A stretch of DNA of 64,000 nt from 66-474 sp040255405 (GTDB lineage: Bacteria; Pseudomonadota; Gammaproteobacteria; Xanthomonadales; Rhodanobacteraceae): positions 92,688 through 156,687 of the forward strand of contig JBDZUX010000006.1 of NCBI GenBank assembly GCA_040255405.1, written 5' to 3'. Positions 39,014 to 47,148 of the stretch are shown here, in pieces (positions within the stretch are counted from its first letter, which is position 1; each line of letters starts with the position of its first letter). Below the pieces are notes generated by a model that did no database searches, had not been told where the DNA came from, and was given only the letters and a program-made list of their open reading frames with translations. Position numbers and translations under genes: made by a program.

Positions 39014-39877
39014 ATGCGCGTCTTCCATGCCTTGCGCCGCGTCGCATGCGGCCTGCTGTTGTGCCTTCCATTCGCCTCCGCCACCCCCGCCCACGGCGCC
39101 CCCACGGCTGCCGACATCCGCCTCTATGTGCTCGATTGCGGCCATCTTGCCTTCCGGGACATGGGGATGTTCGACGACAGCGGCGCATTGGACGGTAAAA
39201 CCGGCTCAATGTCGGCGCCGTGTTTCCTGATCGTGCATCCCAAGGGCATCCTGCTGTGGGACACCGGCCTCGGCGATGCCATCGCCGCACACCCCAACGG
39301 CGTCGAATTGGCGCCGGGCATCCGCGCCACGGTGCCGGTGACGCTGGTCTCGCAGCTTGCAAAACTCGGCTTGAAGCCCTCCGACATCGACTACCTGGCG
39401 TTCTCGCACTGGCACGAGGACCATACCGGCAGCGCCAATCTGTTCGGCAAGGCCACCTGGATCCTGCAACGCAAGGAGCTGGATGCCGCAACCGGCCACA
39501 CGCCGCCGCCGTTCGTACCGCTGGCGCCGGTCAGCGCCTGGCGCACGGCGCCGAAGCGCATCGTCGACGGCGACGCGGATGTGTTTGGCGACGGCACCGT
39601 GCGCCTGCTGCTGATGCCCGGCCACACCCCGGGCCACCAGGTCCTGGAAGCGCATCTGGCACACGCCGGCTACGTGCTGCTGAGCGGCGACCTCTACCAC
39701 TCGCGCGAAAACCGCAAGTTCCGCCGGGTGCCGCGCGTCAACACCGACCGCGCCGGCACGCTCGCCTCAATGGACCGTTTCGAAGCCATCGCCGCACGCG
39801 ATCATGCACGCGTGGTGATCCAGCACGATCCGCGCGACATCGCGCTGCTGCCGCGTTTTCCGGACTATCTGTGGTGA
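39014..39877 (+). CDS. Exported metallo-beta-lactamase-fold hydrolase, N-acyl-homoserine lactonase family
   Basis: 287-residue protein with a signal peptide (about 1-28, PAHGAP). The MBL metal motif is SHWHEDHTG, with downstream ligands in MPGHTPGHQ and LSGDLYH and a final H in the QHD segment near residue 275. The dinuclear zinc set is complete. The nearest characterised relatives are AHL lactonases (quorum quenching), but many such proteins hydrolyse other lactones or esters. Export to the periplasm is unusual for a lactonase acting on cytoplasmic signals. Likely in operon with the dehydrogenase upstream. Confidence 0.85.
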   Translation: MRVFHALRRVACGLLLCLPFASATPAHGAPTAADIRLYVLDCGHLAFRDMGMFDDSGALDGKTGSMSAPCFLIVHPKGILLWDTGLGDAIAAHPNGVELAPGIRATVPVTLVSQLAKLGLKPSDIDYLAFSHWHEDHTGSANLFGKATWILQRKELDAATGHTPPPFVPLAPVSAWRTAPKRIVDGDADVFGDGTVRLLLMPGHTPGHQVLEAHLAHAGYVLLSGDLYHSRENRKFRRVPRVNTDRAGTLASMDRFEAIAARDHARVVIQHDPRDIALLPRFPDYLW

Positions 39878-40042
39878 ATCATGCGTGGCACCGCCTCACG
39901 CAGGGGAGGACCGGCATCCCGTCGTCGCACCATTGGTTCGGGACAATAGCGTGCAGCTTGAACACCTAGCTTCCGGACGAGCTCGGCGAGACAGCCATCG
40001 ACCCCGGTGCATGAGATGCCCGCACCGGGCCGCTCTCGTCGA

Positions 40043-41056
40043 TCAACGACGGTTGCCGGCAGCCAGTCCGCCACGCAACACCTGGCCCATGACCCAACCG
40101 GTACGCGCGCCGCTTTCGGCGGTGGAAGGGCATGCACCCGGTTCGCCGCGCAACTCCCGCACGATCGTTTCGATCAGGGGTTGCTGGATGTGCTCGGGAT
40201 TGGCCACCGAATATTCGACCGCGCCACCGTCCTTTTCGACCCGGATCGGGCCGTCGCCAAAGGTCGCGAAAGTGATCCTGCCGGCATCGCCGATCACCTC
40301 GACGCGATCCAGATGACCATGGCTCCCGAAATTCCACAGCCCGGTGCCGAGTACGCCGTTGCCGAAGGCGAATGACATCGCCACGGTGTCTTCGGCCGGG
40401 TAGGCCCGCAGTTGATTGCCGGTTTGCCCGCTCACCGAAACGATGGGCCCGAACAGCCAATCGAGGAGATCCAGGGTGTGGCAGCCGAGATCCACGAACA
40501 GGCCGCCTCCGGAAATCTCCGGACGTACGTGCCAAGGAAGATGGTCCGGGTCGCGGTAGCGCGGATGCTGCGGCTCGTGCAGCACCACGTTGATGATGCG
40601 CGGCGCGCCGATCGCACACTCCCGGAACAACAGTTCGCGCACCTTGGCGAAACGGGGCAGCGCACGCCGATAGTAAGCGACGAAGACCGGTACGCCGGCT
40701 GCCCGGCCGGCGCGCACGATGGCTTCGCATTCGGCGAAATCCATCGCCATGGGTTTCTCCACGTACACCGGCTTGCCCGCGGCGATGCCCATGAGCGCGT
40801 AGCGCGTGTGGCTCGAAGGCGGCGTGGCCACGTACACCGCGTCGACTTCCGGATCGGCGATCAGCGCGACCGCGTCGCCGTACCAGCGCGGCACGCCGTG
40901 GCGTTGCGCGTAGTCGCGCGCCCTCTCGATATCCCGGCGCATGACCGCGACGAGCCGAGAATGCGGCGCTTTCTGGAAGCCGGGGCCGCTCTTCACTTCG
41001 GTGACGTTGCCGCAACCAATGATGCCCCAACGGATGTCGCGATCCGCTGCGTTCAT
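40043..41056 (-). CDS. Gfo/Idh/MocA family oxidoreductase
   Basis: 337-residue NAD(P)-dependent oxidoreductase, acting on sugars or related compounds. The Rossmann motif is WGIIGCGNVTEVKSGP, followed by VYVATPPSSH and the EKPMAM catalytic lysine motif. The C-terminal domain contains GGGLFVDLGCHTLDLLDWLFG. The ATG lies 4 bp after the ribD stop, so it appears to be co-transcribed with nrdR-ribD although it has no known riboflavin role. Substrate unknown. Confidence 0.92.
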   Translation of the reverse strand: MNAADRDIRWGIIGCGNVTEVKSGPGFQKAPHSRLVAVMRRDIERARDYAQRHGVPRWYGDAVALIADPEVDAVYVATPPSSHTRYALMGIAAGKPVYVEKPMAMDFAECEAIVRAGRAAGVPVFVAYYRRALPRFAKVRELLFRECAIGAPRIINVVLHEPQHPRYRDPDHLPWHVRPEISGGGLFVDLGCHTLDLLDWLFGPIVSVSGQTGNQLRAYPAEDTVAMSFAFGNGVLGTGLWNFGSHGHLDRVEVIGDAGRITFATFGDGPIRVEKDGGAVEYSVANPEHIQQPLIETIVRELRGEPGACPSTAESGARTGWVMGQVLRGGLAAGNRR

Positions 41057-41060
41057 CGCG

Positions 41061-42212
41061 TCACGGCCTGAGCAACAGGCGCTGGTCTTGCCCGAGCATG
41101 CGCCGATCGACCACGCGCCAGTCACGACGATCGGCCATCGACTGCAACGGCGAAAGCGCCAACAAGGGACGCGCCGAGTCACCCAGCAGGGTCGGCGCGA
41201 CATACAGCAGCAGCTCGTCGACCAGATCCGCATCGAGTAGCGCGCCGCACAGCGTGGGGCCGGCTTCCACTTGCAGCTCGTTGACGCCGCGCGTGGCAAG
41301 CAGGCGCAATGCAGCAGCGAGGTCGAGGCGCCGCCCATGCACGGCAAGCGGAACCTCGGTCAGTTCGACCCTCGCATGACGGTCGTCCCGTACCCGCGCG
41401 CCCGGCGCGTGCAATACCAAGGTCGGCGCACTGCCGTCGAGCAGGTTGGCGTGCAACGCGAGCGCGTCGAGGCGGGCGTCCAGCACCACGCGCAGTGGGG
41501 GAACGAAGCTTCTCCCCTCTCCCGCCTCCTCCCGGCGGGAGAGGGGTTCAAAGCCAGGCAGTCGCACCGTCAATCGTGGATCATCCGCGCGCACGGTGCC
41601 AGCGCCGGCCAGGATCGCCGAACTGCGGGCGCGCCAGCCTTGAACATCGGCGCGCGCGGCTTCGCCCGTGATCCATTTCGATTCGCCGTTCGCGAGTGCG
41701 GTGCGGCCATCCAGGCTCATCGCCAGCTTCACGCGCACCCACGGCCGGCCCCGCTCGAAGCGCGAGAAAAATCCGCAATTCAGTTCGCGCGCGGCATCAC
41801 GCATCAGGCCACATTCGACGGCAATTCCTGCTTCGCGCATCCGCTGGATGCCCGCACCAGCCACTTTCGGATTCGGATCCTCAGACGCGAATACAAGGCG
41901 CGCAATGCCGGAGGCGATCAGCGCATCCGCGCACGGCGGCGTGCGGCCGGTATGCGAGCAAGGCTCCAGTGTCACATAAGCTGTCGCCCCGCGCGCCCGC
42001 GCGCCTGCCGCGCGCAACGCGAACACTTCCGCGTGCGGTTCGCCTGCGCGCTGGTGCCAGCCCTCGCCGGCGATTTCCCCGCCTTGCGTGATCACGCAGC
42101 CCACGCGCGGATTGGGTTGCGTGGTGAACAGGCCGCGTTCGGCGAGGCGCAGCGCGCGCGCCATCAGTGCGTGATCGGTGGCGGGAAAACCGGGGTCAGA
42201 GTCATTTTTCAT
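41061..42212 (-). CDS. ribD: Bifunctional pyrimidine deaminase/reductase RibD
   Basis: 383 residues. The deaminase domain has MARALRLAERGLF, the zinc motif HAEVFAL and PCSHTGRTPPCADAL. The C-terminal reductase domain begins near LAMSLDGRTALANGESKWI and ends in EAGPTLCGALLDADLVDELLLYV. Catalyses the second and third steps of riboflavin synthesis. The first nine codons (MKNDSDPGF) are encoded by an inverted-repeat element, and the next possible ATG (42164) is inside the conserved domain, so the present start seems repeat-borne. A second repeat (41514-41546) is translated in the deaminase-reductase variable loop (SRREEAGEG). Confidence 0.94.
   Translation of the reverse strand: MKNDSDPGFPATDHALMARALRLAERGLFTTQPNPRVGCVITQGGEIAGEGWHQRAGEPHAEVFALRAAGARARGATAYVTLEPCSHTGRTPPCADALIASGIARLVFASEDPNPKVAGAGIQRMREAGIAVECGLMRDAARELNCGFFSRFERGRPWVRVKLAMSLDGRTALANGESKWITGEAARADVQGWRARSSAILAGAGTVRADDPRLTVRLPGFEPLSRREEAGEGRSFVPPLRVVLDARLDALALHANLLDGSAPTLVLHAPGARVRDDRHARVELTEVPLAVHGRRLDLAAALRLLATRGVNELQVEAGPTLCGALLDADLVDELLLYVAPTLLGDSARPLLALSPLQSMADRRDWRVVDRRMLGQDQRLLLRP
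41514..41546. repeat. Palindromic CCCCTCTCCCGCC repeat inside ribD
   Basis: Arms 41514-41526 (CCCCTCTCCCGCC) and 41534-41546 are exact complements (13 bp) around a seven-base loop. It resembles the hairpin at 59967-59987 (CCCTCTCCC/GGGAGAGGG) and is translated as PLSRREEAGEGR, in a region where RibD sequences vary. Confidence 0.75.
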
Positions 42213-42265
42213 GTGTAATGCCCCTCGCCCGATGGGTCGGCTGAAAAATGACTCTGACCCCTTTT
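42186..42265. repeat. Inverted-repeat element between ribD and nrdR (GGGGTCAGAGT family)
   Basis: Arms 42192-42210 and 42243-42261 are perfect 19-bp complements, each extended by AAAA/TTTT, with a two-base CC insertion on the ribD side, around a 32-bp spacer. The core GGGGTCAGAGT is shared with 12790-12878; the inner parts differ (CATTTTTC here, GCAATTTC there). One arm provides the ribD start and codons 2-9; the other ends 12 bp from the nrdR stop. Confidence 0.88.
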
Positions 42266-42277
42266 CAGCGAGCCTGC

Positions 42278-42802
42278 TCAGCGCTTCTTGTTCTTGTCGA
42301 TCGGCACCACCGCGCCGCCGATCAGCGGCAACTGGCCTTCGCCGGCGGGCAGTTCGTGCTCCAGCCGATCGAGTTCCTCGCGGAAATCCGCCACGTCCTC
42401 GAACGAACGGTACACCGACGCATAACGCACGTAGCCGACGTGGTCGAGCTTGCGCAATTCCGCCATCACCAGGTCGCCGATCCGGCGCGACGGCAGTTCG
42501 CGTTCGGTGGATACGCGCAATTGTCGCACCACCGCGCGCACCGCGGCTTCGATGCGGTCTTCGGTGACGGGCCGCTTGTGCAGCGCGCGATCAAAGCCGG
42601 TGCGCAACTTGCGCGCGTCGAAAGCCTCGCGCCGGCCATCACCCTTGATGATCGCCGGCAATTTCAATTCGACGGTTTCCACCGTCGAAAACCGCTCCCC
42701 GCACGACGGACACTCGCGGCGCCGGCGGATGGTCGAACCTTCCTCCGAAACGCGCGAATCGATCACGCGGGTGTCGATGTTCTGGCAGAAGGGGCAGTGC
42801 AT
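42278..42802 (-). CDS. nrdR: Transcriptional repressor NrdR
   Basis: 174-residue regulator of ribonucleotide reductase genes. The N-terminal zinc ribbon has CPFCQ near residues 3-7 and CPSCGERF near 31-38; the ATP-cone domain begins ELKLPAIIKGDGRREAFDARKL. It binds ATP/dATP to sense nucleotide pools. Placed between glyA and ribD, as in many proteobacteria. The C-terminal end DKNKKR is basic. Confidence 0.96.
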   Translation of the reverse strand: MHCPFCQNIDTRVIDSRVSEEGSTIRRRRECPSCGERFSTVETVELKLPAIIKGDGRREAFDARKLRTGFDRALHKRPVTEDRIEAAVRAVVRQLRVSTERELPSRRIGDLVMAELRKLDHVGYVRYASVYRSFEDVADFREELDRLEHELPAGEGQLPLIGGAVVPIDKNKKR

Positions 42803-42810
42803 CGTTACGG

Positions 42811-42838
42811 GAATCGAGAATCGAGAATCGAGAATCGG
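42811..42838. repeat. Short tandem repeat, GAATCGA x4
   Basis: Four consecutive 7-mers (GAATCGA three times, then GAATCGG) lie nine bases upstream of the nrdR start. Similar CGATTCCC runs occur at about 42880-42897 and 30655-30680. The whole gap 42803-42901 looks like low-complexity repeat spacer; it pushes the nrdR signals into this sequence. Confidence 0.7.
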
Positions 42839-42901
42839 AAGGGTTGAAGAGCCGCCAACCGGGCTCTTTCCACGTCCGATTCCCCATTCCCGATTCGCGT
42901 C

Positions 42902-44170
42902 TTATCCATACACCGGAAACTTCGCACACTGCGCATTCACCAGCGCGCGCACGTTTTCGATCACCTTTTCATCCTTCGGCGCATCCAGCACGTCGGCGAC
43001 CCAGCCGGCAAGCTCGACGCAATCGGTTTCCTTGTAGCCGCGGGTGGTCACCGCCGGCGTGCCGATGCGCAGGCCGGAGGTCACGAAGGGTTTTTGCGGA
43101 TCGTTCGGTACGGCGTTCTTGTTGACCGTGATGTGGGCCTTGCCGAGCGCGGCTTCCGCGTCCTTGCCGGTGATCGGCTTGCCGATCAGGTCGACCAGGA
43201 ACAGATGATCCTCGGTGCCGCCCGAGACGATCTTGTAGCCACGGTCGATCAGGGTTTTGGCCATCGCCTTGGCGTTCTTCACGACCTGCTGCTGGTATGC
43301 CTTGAACGAAGGCTCCAGCGCTTCCTTGAAGGCCACGGCCTTGGCCGCGATCACGTGCATCAGTGGACCGCCCTGCAAGCCGGGAAACACGATCGACTGC
43401 AACTTCTTGACGATGTCCTCGGCATGCTCGCCCATCGCGGAATTTTTCGCGACGATCAAGCCGCCGCGCGGACCGCGCAGGGTCTTGTGGGTGGTGGAGG
43501 TCACGATGTGCGCGTGCGGCAGCGGCGACGGATACACGCCCGCGGCGACGAGACCGGCGACGTGCGCCATGTCCACGAACAGGTAGGCCCCGACCTTGTC
43601 GGCGATCGCGCGGAAGCGCGCCCAGTCCATGATCTGCGAATACGCGCTGAAACCGGCCACGATCATCTTCGGCTTGTGCTGGAGCGCAAGCTTCTCGACC
43701 GCGTCGTAATCGACCAGCCCTTCATCGTTCACGCCGTACTGGACCGCGTTGAAGAGCTTGCCGGACAGGTTCGGCTTGGCGCCGTGGGTCAGATGCCCGC
43801 CGTGCGCGAGGCTCATCCCGAGGATGGTGTCGCCCGGCTGCAGCAGCGCGAAGTACACGGCTTGATTGGCCTGCGAGCCCGAGTGCGGCTGCACATTGGC
43901 GTAGTCGCAGTCGAACAACTGCTTCAGCCGATCGATCGCCAGCGCCTCGGCGACGTCCACGTACTGGCAGCCCCCGTAATAACGCTTGCCCGGGTAGCCT
44001 TCCGCGTATTTGTTGGTCAACACCGACCCTTGGGCCTCCATTACCCGCGGACTCGCATAGTTTTCCGACGCGATCAGCTCGACGTGGTCTTCTTGCCGCT
44101 GCTTCTCTTCCATGATCGCGCTGGCAAGGGCATCGTCGTAACCGGCAATCCGCATTTCGTGGCTGTACAT
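42902..44170 (-). CDS. glyA: Serine hydroxymethyltransferase
   Basis: 422-residue PLP enzyme converting serine to glycine and forming methylene-tetrahydrofolate. Landmarks are ELIASENYASPRVMEAQGS, GYPGKRYYGGCQYVD, and the PLP lysine in VTSTTHKTLRGPRGG. GAGG precedes ATG 44170; ATG 44155 (MRIAGYDD) is an in-frame alternative. First gene of the glyA-nrdR-ribD series, although 99 bp of repeat spacer separates it from nrdR. Confidence 0.97.
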   Translation of the reverse strand: MYSHEMRIAGYDDALASAIMEEKQRQEDHVELIASENYASPRVMEAQGSVLTNKYAEGYPGKRYYGGCQYVDVAEALAIDRLKQLFDCDYANVQPHSGSQANQAVYFALLQPGDTILGMSLAHGGHLTHGAKPNLSGKLFNAVQYGVNDEGLVDYDAVEKLALQHKPKMIVAGFSAYSQIMDWARFRAIADKVGAYLFVDMAHVAGLVAAGVYPSPLPHAHIVTSTTHKTLRGPRGGLIVAKNSAMGEHAEDIVKKLQSIVFPGLQGGPLMHVIAAKAVAFKEALEPSFKAYQQQVVKNAKAMAKTLIDRGYKIVSGGTEDHLFLVDLIGKPITGKDAEAALGKAHITVNKNAVPNDPQKPFVTSGLRIGTPAVTTRGYKETDCVELAGWVADVLDAPKDEKVIENVRALVNAQCAKFPVYG

Positions 44171-44278
44171 CGCGATCCTCTGGCAGACGGGACAACTCCT
44201 CGAATTCTAGCGGCTTTGCGCACCCGCCGCGTCGCGCGCCGCCGGGGCCGCACGTCCGCCCGCGCAGCCGTTGAACGT

Positions 44279-44297
44279 AATGACAAGTATTGTTATT
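44279..44297. promoter_or_regulatory. Candidate TetR-type operator upstream of the aldo/keto reductase
   Basis: AATGACAA-GTA-TTGTTATT is an inverted repeat with 8-bp arms (7 of 8 paired) and a 3-bp centre. It lies 50 bp before the aldo/keto reductase start and overlaps an AT-rich promoter-like patch, including TTGAAC at 44271-44276. The regulator would be the TetR protein two genes on. Confidence 0.45.
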
Positions 44298-44347
44298 CGT
44301 CACTTGATGCGCCATGGTGGCAACCGTCCTTTTCCGGGAACCACCGC

Positions 44348-45343
44348 ATGCAACAGCGCAAACTGGGCAACCATGGCCCGCTCGTCTCCGCCCTCGGCCT
44401 CGGTTGCATGGGCATGTCCGACATGTACGGCCGCACCGATCGCGGCGAAAGCATCGCGACCATCCATGCGGCGCTCGACGCGGGCATCACCCTGCTCGAC
44501 ACCGGCGATTTCTACGGCATGGGCCACAACGAGATGCTGCTGGGCGAGGCGCTGGGCGCACGCCCGCGCGACGGCTACCAGCTCAGTGTGAAATTCGGCG
44601 CGCAGCGCGGCCCCGACGGCAGCTGGCTGGGTTACGACGCCCGCCCTGCCGCAGTGAAGACGGCCCTCGCCTACTCGCTGAAGCGCCTGCGCACCGACTA
44701 CGTCGACGTCTACCGCCCGGCCCGGCTCGACCCCCGTGTGCCCATCGAGGACACCGCCGGCGCCATCGCCGACCTGGTCAAGGCCGGTTACGTGCGCCAC
44801 TTCGGGCTTTCCGAAATGAGCGCGCAAACGGTACGGCGCGCGAACGGCGTGCTGCCGGTGTGCGACCTGCAGATCGAATACTCCGTCATCTCGCGCGGGA
44901 TCGAGGAGCAGATCCTGCCAGCCTGCCGCGAACTCGGCATCGGCATCACCGCCTATGGCGTGCTGGCGCGCGGTCTCATCAGCGGCCACTGGAACAAGGA
45001 CCGCAACACCGACGCACGCGATTTCCGCACGCACAACCCGCGCTTCCAGGGCGACAACCTCACCCGCAACCTGGGGCTGGTGGAACTGCTGCGTGGACTG
45101 GCGGAACGGCGCGGCGTGAGCGTGGCGCAACTGGTGATTGCCTGGGTGCTGGCCCGCGGCGGCGACATCGTGCCGCTGATCGGCGCGCGCACCCGCACCC
45201 GCCTGCAGGAAGCGCTCGGGGCACTCGACGTGAGTCTGGGTGCCGACGATCTCGCCGCCATCGAGCGCGCCGTTCCCGTTGGCGCGGCGGCGGGCGAGCG
45301 TTACAACACGCACGGCATGGCCTCGCTGGACAGCGAACGCTGA
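44348..45343 (+). CDS. Aldo/keto reductase
   Basis: 331-residue NADPH-dependent reductase of the YakC/AKR13-like group. N-terminal RKLGNHGPLVSALGLGCMGMSDMYG, catalytic tyrosine in DTGDFYGMGHNE and the lysine in LSVKFGAQ; the KVR-type DYVDVYRPARLDP segment follows, with Arg-Pro where most relatives have Gln/Leu-His, a change next to the catalytic histidine. The cofactor segment is PLIGARTRTRLQEALGAL. The next gene, two bases downstream, is a TetR regulator. Confidence 0.92.
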   Translation: MQQRKLGNHGPLVSALGLGCMGMSDMYGRTDRGESIATIHAALDAGITLLDTGDFYGMGHNEMLLGEALGARPRDGYQLSVKFGAQRGPDGSWLGYDARPAAVKTALAYSLKRLRTDYVDVYRPARLDPRVPIEDTAGAIADLVKAGYVRHFGLSEMSAQTVRRANGVLPVCDLQIEYSVISRGIEEQILPACRELGIGITAYGVLARGLISGHWNKDRNTDARDFRTHNPRFQGDNLTRNLGLVELLRGLAERRGVSVAQLVIAWVLARGGDIVPLIGARTRTRLQEALGALDVSLGADDLAAIERAVPVGAAAGERYNTHGMASLDSER

Positions 45344-45345
45344 CG

Positions 45346-45930
45346 ATGGGCGACGTCCCGCTGACGCCGGAACGCATCCTCGCCGCCGCCGAGGACGTGT
45401 TGCGCCGATACGGTCCCGGCAAGGCCACCGTCGTCGACGTGGCCCAGGCCCTGGGCGTCAGCCATGGCAGCGTGTACCGCCACTTCGCCACCAAGGCCGC
45501 GTTGCGCGACGCGGTGTTGCGCGACTGGTTGCAGCGGGCGGTAGCGACGCCCCTCGCCGCCGTCGCGGCAAGCCGCGCGGCGCCGCCAAAACGATTGCGG
45601 AACTGGCTGGCCACCCTGCGCGACGCCAAGCGCTCCAAGGCCCTCGACGATCCGGAACTGTTCGCCACCTACGGCGCGTTGGCCGCGGACGCGCGCGGAG
45701 TCATCCACGACCACGTCGAGGCATTGCTGGCGCAACTGGAGCACGTCCTCGCCGACGGCATGGCCAGCGGCGACTTCCGCGCCTGCGACCCGCGGACGGG
45801 CGCGCGAATCCTGTTCGACGCTACCGCGCGCTTCCACCACCCCGCCATGGCCTATTTGTGGGGCGGCAAGGATGAGGACGCCGCCTTCAAGGCCGTGCTG
45901 GATACGCTGTTGCGCGGCATGCGCAAATGA
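45346..45930 (+). CDS. TetR-family transcriptional regulator
   Basis: 194 residues. The N-terminal helix-turn-helix is TVVDVAQALGVSHGSVYRHF, very typical of TetR. The C-terminal ligand-binding part (from about 75) ends DAAFKAVLDTLLRGMRK. It starts two bases after the aldo/keto reductase stop and so is in one operon with it; the dyad at 44279-44297 is a fitting operator. Ligand unknown. Confidence 0.92.
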   Translation: MGDVPLTPERILAAAEDVLRRYGPGKATVVDVAQALGVSHGSVYRHFATKAALRDAVLRDWLQRAVATPLAAVAASRAAPPKRLRNWLATLRDAKRSKALDDPELFATYGALAADARGVIHDHVEALLAQLEHVLADGMASGDFRACDPRTGARILFDATARFHHPAMAYLWGGKDEDAAFKAVLDTLLRGMRK

Positions 45931-46062
45931 CGGCATTGCCGCGCGACGGTGCGACCCACGCTGAAGACGGCGCGCATCCTTCGGCGCGCTGAGCGACGAC
46001 GGCGAGTCTTTGCGCGCCCGACACCCTTATGATCGCGTGCCGGGCCTTGAAGGAACGGATGC

Positions 46063-47133
46063 ATGAACTTCCCCCAGCGTTGCGCCAGCGTGTTCGCGTT
46101 GCTCGCGGGATTGCTCGCCGTACAGGCGACCGCGTCCCCGCAAACCACGGGCAGCATCGGCTTCGCGCCGATCACGATCCACGACCCGGTCAGCGGCGGC
46201 ACGATGCCGGGCTACGTGTTTTATCCGTCCACGGAGCCGAGCAAGACGACTTGGCGCGGACCGTATGAATTGCACGCCACGCCCGATGCGGCTGCCGTCC
46301 CCGGTCCCAAGCCGCTGGTGGTGATTTCGCACGGCCACGGCGGCTCGGACCTCGGCCACCACGATCTCGCGGTGTACCTCGCCAACCATGGATTCGTCGT
46401 CGCGACGCTGCAGCACCCCAGGGACAACTTCAAGGACGCCAGCGGCGACGGGCATCCGGAAGTGATGATCGGACGGCCGATCCAGGTAAAAGCCACGATC
46501 AGCATGTTGCTCGCGGACCCGCACTGGAAACCCCTGATCGATCCGAATCGGATCGGGGTCGCCGGCTTCTCGAACGGCGGTTACACGACCCTCTTGCTGG
46601 TCGGCGCGGTGCCGCAGTTCACGCGCTTCATCAGCTACTGCAAGAGGCACCCGGACGATCCGGGCATTTGCGGACACATGAAACAGTTCGTCGCCATGCT
46701 CGCGAAAAAAGGACTGACGGCGACGCAATACCTGACCTCGATGCAGGGACAGTTCCATCGCTGGGGCAATCCCGACGATCCGCGCATCAAAGCCGCATTC
46801 GCGATGGCGCCAGAGAGCCTGGTTTTCGACAAGGCTGGTCTCGCTTCCATCGACCGCCCGGTTTTCCTGTATTACGGCCAGGACGACAAGGTGCTGCGGC
46901 CCGCTTTCAATGCGCGCCGCATCGCGCCGCTGATCAAGACGCTGGCCGCCGTCAAGATGATCCCCAAGGCCGGCCACTATGTCTTCCTGTCGCCATGCTC
47001 GCCGCATCTGGCCCGGGAGGCAGCGGACATTTGCGTCGATCCTCCCGGCGTGGACCGCGTTGCGGTGCACCGTCAGATCGACGCCGACGCGCTGAAGTTC
47101 TTCCGCAAGACGCTGGACGTTCCCACGCACTGA
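46063..47133 (+). CDS. Exported alpha/beta-hydrolase (dienelactone-hydrolase/PAF-acetylhydrolase-like)
   Basis: 356 residues with a signal peptide (about 1-25, VQATASP). The alpha/beta fold core has the oxyanion VISHGHGGS, the nucleophile elbow GFSNGGYT, an acid in YYGQDDKVLRP and the catalytic His in KAGHYVFL. Four or more cysteines after residue 180 may form disulfides. The leading part (ITIHDPVSGGTMPGYVFYP) resembles periplasmic dienelactone-hydrolase-like proteins. Substrate unknown. It converges with the DUF817 gene 16 bp away. Confidence 0.85.
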   Translation: MNFPQRCASVFALLAGLLAVQATASPQTTGSIGFAPITIHDPVSGGTMPGYVFYPSTEPSKTTWRGPYELHATPDAAAVPGPKPLVVISHGHGGSDLGHHDLAVYLANHGFVVATLQHPRDNFKDASGDGHPEVMIGRPIQVKATISMLLADPHWKPLIDPNRIGVAGFSNGGYTTLLLVGAVPQFTRFISYCKRHPDDPGICGHMKQFVAMLAKKGLTATQYLTSMQGQFHRWGNPDDPRIKAAFAMAPESLVFDKAGLASIDRPVFLYYGQDDKVLRPAFNARRIAPLIKTLAAVKMIPKAGHYVFLSPCSPHLAREAADICVDPPGVDRVAVHRQIDADALKFFRKTLDVPTH

Positions 47134-47148
47134 GCGGCATCGCGCGCG

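Noticed and set aside
42811..42838. Tandem 7-mers near nrdR as a CRISPR or phase-variable repeat
   Set aside because: No spacers and only four units in intergenic DNA; likely low-complexity spacer.
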